Assembly: GCA_043766915.1 (NCBI GenBank)
Contig: JAYUHO010000007.1
Location: 1 to 7,485 of the forward strand
Direction: 5' to 3'
DNA length: 7,485 bases
DNA from: JANNAT01 sp043766915
GTDB lineage: Bacteria > Pseudomonadota > Alphaproteobacteria > Rhodobacterales > Rhodobacteraceae
Positions within the stretch are counted from its first letter, which is position 1; each line of letters starts with the position of its first letter. The translations under genes were made by a program, and so were the position numbers. The notes under the pieces are model-generated. The model worked only from the letters and a program-made list of their open reading frames with translations, made no database searches and had not been told where the DNA came from. Of this stretch, positions 5,262 to 7,485 are shown in pieces.

Positions 5262-6029
5262 ATGCCTTTCCAGAAAATCGACGCTGAGAAGCTGTCACAG
5301 ACCGTGGTGCATCAGATCGAGTTGCTGATCTTGCGCGGTATTTTGCGGCCCGGTGAACGGCTGCCTTCGGAACGCGATCTGTCTGAGAAACTGGGCGTCT
5401 CGCGCCCCAGCCTGCGCGAGGCGGTGGCCGATTTGCAAAGCCGTGGCCTGTTGACCAGCCGCCCTAATGCCGGAATTTTCGTGGCCGATGTGCTGGGATC
5501 AGCCTTTGCACCGGGTTTGGTTGATCTGTTTTCCAGCCATGAAGAGGCAGTGTTCGATTACGTATCCTTTCGCCGCGACATGGAAGGACTGGCCGCCGAA
5601 CGCGCTGCGCGGTTGGGGTCGGATACGGACCTGAAGGTGATCGGGGCGATCTTTGCCAAGATGGAGATGGCGCATCAGAAACGTGACCCCACAGATGAGG
5701 CAGAGCTGGACGCAAATTTCCACATGGCGATCATCGAGGCCAGCCACAACGTGGTGATGCTGCACATGATGCGGTCAATGTATGACCTGTTGCGGCAGGG
5801 TGTGTTTTACAACCGGCAGATCATGTTTAAAAACCGCGTGACGCGCGACCATCTGCTGGACCAGCACCGCGCGATCAATGCGGGAATACAAGCGCGCGAT
5901 CCGGCAGAGGCACGGGCCGCAGTTGCGGCGCATATGACCTTTGTTGAACAATCGATGGCCGATCAGATCAAGGCCGCCCGAAATGAAACCGTGGCCCTGC
6001 AAAGATTGCAGCATGAAGAAACCCGGTAG
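5262..6029 (+). CDS. GntR-family transcriptional regulator, FCD domain, PdhR/LldR-like
   Basis: This 255-residue regulator has an N-terminal winged helix-turn-helix of the GntR type (about 8-74; LRPGERLPSERDLSEKLGVS at 28-47, SRPSLREAVADLQSRGLL at 47-64). It also has a C-terminal FCD ligand-binding domain (about 95-232). Asp150, His154, His202 and His224 fit the metal-ligand pattern of FCD domains. Several segments, such as EASHNVVMLHMMRSM (159-173) and the opening KLSQTVVHQIELLILRG, closely resemble E. coli PdhR. The ligand could therefore be pyruvate, lactate or a related organic acid, but this is inference. The ATG at 5262 has GGAG 7 bases upstream; an upstream frame start at 5220 would lie inside the operator. 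The inverted repeat at 5222-5250 suggests autorepression. No metabolic target gene is next to it: it is convergent with the atp genes and behind a terminator, so targets are probably elsewhere. Confidence 0.9.
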   Translation: MPFQKIDAEKLSQTVVHQIELLILRGILRPGERLPSERDLSEKLGVSRPSLREAVADLQSRGLLTSRPNAGIFVADVLGSAFAPGLVDLFSSHEEAVFDYVSFRRDMEGLAAERAARLGSDTDLKVIGAIFAKMEMAHQKRDPTDEAELDANFHMAIIEASHNVVMLHMMRSMYDLLRQGVFYNRQIMFKNRVTRDHLLDQHRAINAGIQARDPAEARAAVAAHMTFVEQSMADQIKAARNETVALQRLQHEETR

Positions 6030-6044
6030 GGCTGCCAAAATGAA

Positions 6045-6068
6045 AAATCCGGGCGCAAACCCGGATTT
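6045..6068. terminator. Shared terminator hairpin between the regulator gene and the atp genes
   Basis: AAATCCGGG (6045-6053) and CCCGGATTT (6060-6068) form a perfect 9-pair stem with a 6-base loop. On the minus strand the stem is followed by TTCATTTT, so it best serves atpF (stop 20 bases upstream). It also lies 15 bases after the regulator's stop on the plus strand, where the following sequence is less T-rich. Confidence 0.8.
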
Positions 6069-6087
6069 AGCATTCATAAACATATCG

Positions 6088-6645
6088 TTAGTGGAATTTT
6101 GCCTCAACCGTTGCAATCGCCGCATCAATTGACGCGCCAGCGGATGCTGCAGTGCTTTGCTTGGCCAGAACCTCAGCCGCCGCTGCAATGGCCACGGAAA
6201 TGGCGCGTTCGCGAACCGCGCGCAGAGCCGATGCTTCGGCAGAGGCAATCTGATCTTCGGCTGCGGCCAGACGGCGGGCAATCGACTGCTTCAAGTCGGC
6301 CTTGGCCTGCTTGGCGGCTGCCTGCGCCTCTTGTTTGGCCGACGCGATGATACGCTCAGACTGGTCCTGCACTTCTTTTTGCTTTTTCTCGTACGACACC
6401 AGCAAGGTGCGGGCTTCTTCGCGCAGGGCTTTCGCCTCGGCCAGATCAGCCTTGATCTGGGCCGCACGCGCATCCAACAGCGCCGCAATTTTACCCGGCA
6501 CGCCGTACCGGATCAAGATACCGACGAACAACAAAAACGCCAGCAGCACGATAAAGTTGGTGTTGTGCAGCGAGATTTCCAATCCACCCGCCGCCAGTGC
6601 CGGCGTGGCGGTCAGGGCAAACGCCAATGCAATAAGCTTTTTCAT
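6088..6645 (-). CDS. atpF: ATP synthase Fo subunit b
   Basis: This 185-residue subunit forms part of the peripheral stalk that holds the F1 head against the membrane sector of the proton-driven ATP synthase. Residues 1-19 look like a signal peptide (MKKLIALAFALTATPALA, with an ALA-A cleavage-type site). The membrane anchor follows (about 29-47, TNFIVLLAFLLFVGILIRY). A long charged, alanine-rich coiled-coil region covers about 55-165 and contacts F1. It starts 4 bases after the atpF' stop, with AAGGA inside the end of atpF' as its ribosome site, which suggests translational coupling. It is the last gene of the unit, followed by the hairpin at 6045-6068. The signal-like N terminus is unlike E. 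coli b, but I recall it from Rhodobacter-type b subunits. Family assignment is firm from the context and the architecture. Confidence 0.93.
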   Translation of the reverse strand: MKKLIALAFALTATPALAAGGLEISLHNTNFIVLLAFLLFVGILIRYGVPGKIAALLDARAAQIKADLAEAKALREEARTLLVSYEKKQKEVQDQSERIIASAKQEAQAAAKQAKADLKQSIARRLAAAEDQIASAEASALRAVRERAISVAIAAAAEVLAKQSTAASAGASIDAAIATVEAKFH

Positions 6646-6649
6646 CGCG

Positions 6650-7174
6650 CTATCCTTTCAGCCGGGCCGTTACGGCAGTCGTGATAGATTTTGCATCCAC
6701 CGCACCACCCAAAGCTGCCACCAGTTCGCGGGCGGTGTCTTTGGCCACTTCGGTGATTGCATCCATCGCACCAGCCCGAATTTCACCAATCCGCTTTTCC
6801 GACTCTGCCGATTTCCCGGCAATCTCTGAATCGGCCAGCGCAATTGCTTTGTTCAGGTCTTTCTGAATGTCGGCTTTCGCTTCGTTCACAATCTTGGTTG
6901 CCTCGGCGCGGGCGCGCACCAAAGCGTCATTATAGGCTTTTTCGGCCAAAACCGCCTTATGCTTCAGCTCATCCGCCGCTGCCAGATCGTTGGTAATGAC
7001 GCCTTTGCGTTCGGCCAAAACTCCGCCAATCCTTGGCAAGGCGATGCGCGACAGCACAAGGTAAATCACCAATAATGTGACAACGAGCCAGAAAATCTGG
7101 TTCGGGAATGTCGAGAAATCAAGCTGCGGCATTCCCGCCTTGCCTGCTTCTTGCGCCGTTTCAGTCACAGCCAT
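6650..7174 (-). CDS. ATP synthase Fo subunit b' (second b-type subunit)
   Basis: This 174-residue second stalk subunit pairs with b as a heterodimer, as in photosynthetic and related alphaproteobacteria. After a short polar N terminus comes the typical MPQLDFSTFPNQIFWL entry (15-30) and one membrane helix (about 25-43). A charged alanine/lysine/glutamate-rich helix (about 50-155) follows. The start at ATG 7174 is preferred over the open-frame start at 7213 because GGAGGG lies 5 bases upstream and family members begin near here. It sits between atpE (81 bases upstream, with a stem-loop in the gap) and atpF (4 bases downstream). The symbol varies between databases (atpF', atpG or atpX), so it is left blank. 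Confidence 0.92.
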   Translation of the reverse strand: MAVTETAQEAGKAGMPQLDFSTFPNQIFWLVVTLLVIYLVLSRIALPRIGGVLAERKGVITNDLAAADELKHKAVLAEKAYNDALVRARAEATKIVNEAKADIQKDLNKAIALADSEIAGKSAESEKRIGEIRAGAMDAITEVAKDTARELVAALGGAVDAKSITTAVTARLKG

Positions 7175-7201
7175 ATCGCCCTCCGTCGGACCTTGGAACT
7201 T

Positions 7202-7233
7202 TTGGGAATGCACCCCGCAGGCCGCATCCCCAA
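7202..7233 (-). other. Intercistronic stem-loop between atpE and atpF'
   Basis: On the minus strand TTGGGGATGC pairs with GCATTCCCAA as a 10-pair stem with one G-U pair, around a 12-base loop. No T-run follows, so it is unlikely to be a full terminator. It starts 22 bases after the atpE stop. It could protect the atpE message or limit read-through, favouring c-subunit synthesis. Confidence 0.6.
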
Positions 7234-7255
7234 GCGTAAGGAGACTGACGTCAGA

Positions 7256-7485
7256 TCAGACTGCGAACATCAGCAGCAAAGCGACAAGGAACGAGAAGAT
7301 CCCCAAAGCTTCGGCAAAGGCCAGACCGATGAACAGGGTCGCAGTTTGCGAAGCCGCTGCCGACGGGTTGCGCAAGGCACCCGCCAGAAAGTTGCCGGCC
7401 ACATGACCAACACCGATAGCCGCTGCGCCCGAACCGATGGCGGCCAAGCCGGCACCGATGAACTGACCCATTTGTGCGATGTTAC
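7256..7485 (-). CDS. atpE: ATP synthase Fo subunit c, 5' end outside the window
   Basis: This is the proteolipid that forms the rotating c ring and carries protons across the membrane. It shows two hydrophobic helices: IGAGLAAIGSGAAAIGVGHVAG with the Gly/Ala packing pattern, and LFIGLAFAEALGIFSFLVALLLMF. They are joined by the polar loop LRNPSA, which carries the conserved Arg-Asn-Pro. The ion-binding glutamate lies in FAEALGIF (residue 54 counted from the first in-frame ATG, 7471). The frame stays open upstream of that ATG, reading N-I-A-Q to the edge. Family members usually have a few residues before MGQFIGAG, so the true start probably lies beyond 7485. The order atpE, b', b on the same strand fits the alphaproteobacterial Fo operon; atpI and atpB would be expected just outside. 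Confidence 0.95.
   Translation of the reverse strand, partial: NIAQMGQFIGAGLAAIGSGAAAIGVGHVAGNFLAGALRNPSAAASQTATLFIGLAFAEALGIFSFLVALLLMFAV

Overview
The window looks like a chromosomal segment of a marine-type alphaproteobacterium, most likely in the Rhodobacteraceae/Roseobacter group. The main evidence is the F-type ATP synthase Fo gene order atpE, atpF' (b'), atpF (b), with two different b-type subunits and no F1 genes following. The high GC of most genes, the PdhR-type GntR regulator and the Ada-like fusion without a zinc domain also fit. The genus cannot be fixed from the sequence alone.

Layout. (1) Positions 1-1744 look like accessory DNA. They hold two 79-base direct repeats, a long cruciform-type palindrome, other copies of the same GTAGGGTGGGT...ACCCACG motif, a lower-GC gene of unknown function (447-1244, +) and a 55-residue lysine-rich small protein gene (1426-1593, -). 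(2) Positions 1745-3369 (-) hold nth (endonuclease III) and a PfkB-family adenosine kinase-like gene, overlapping by an ATGA junction. (3) Divergent from nth is an Ada-like gene (3475-4308, +), an AraC-type DNA-binding region fused to an O6-alkylguanine-DNA methyltransferase. (4) A stand-alone OmpA-family lipoprotein gene (4505-5161, +) follows and ends at a clear terminator. (5) A PdhR/FadR-type GntR regulator (5262-6029, +) lies behind a promoter whose -10 element sits between the arms of a perfect inverted repeat, which suggests autoregulation. (6) A shared terminator hairpin separates it from the convergent ATP synthase Fo genes atpF, atpF' and atpE (6088-7485, -). atpE runs off the right edge.

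How the genes relate. nth and the Ada-like gene are both DNA repair functions sharing one 105-base divergent intergenic region. The atp genes encode the membrane sector (c ring and the b/b' peripheral stalk). A stem-loop between atpE and atpF' may help set the high c-subunit to b-subunit ratio. Most of the window is ordinary housekeeping DNA. I found no convincing new multi-gene system. The least explained parts are the repeat-rich left end with its unknown protein and the 55-residue gene.
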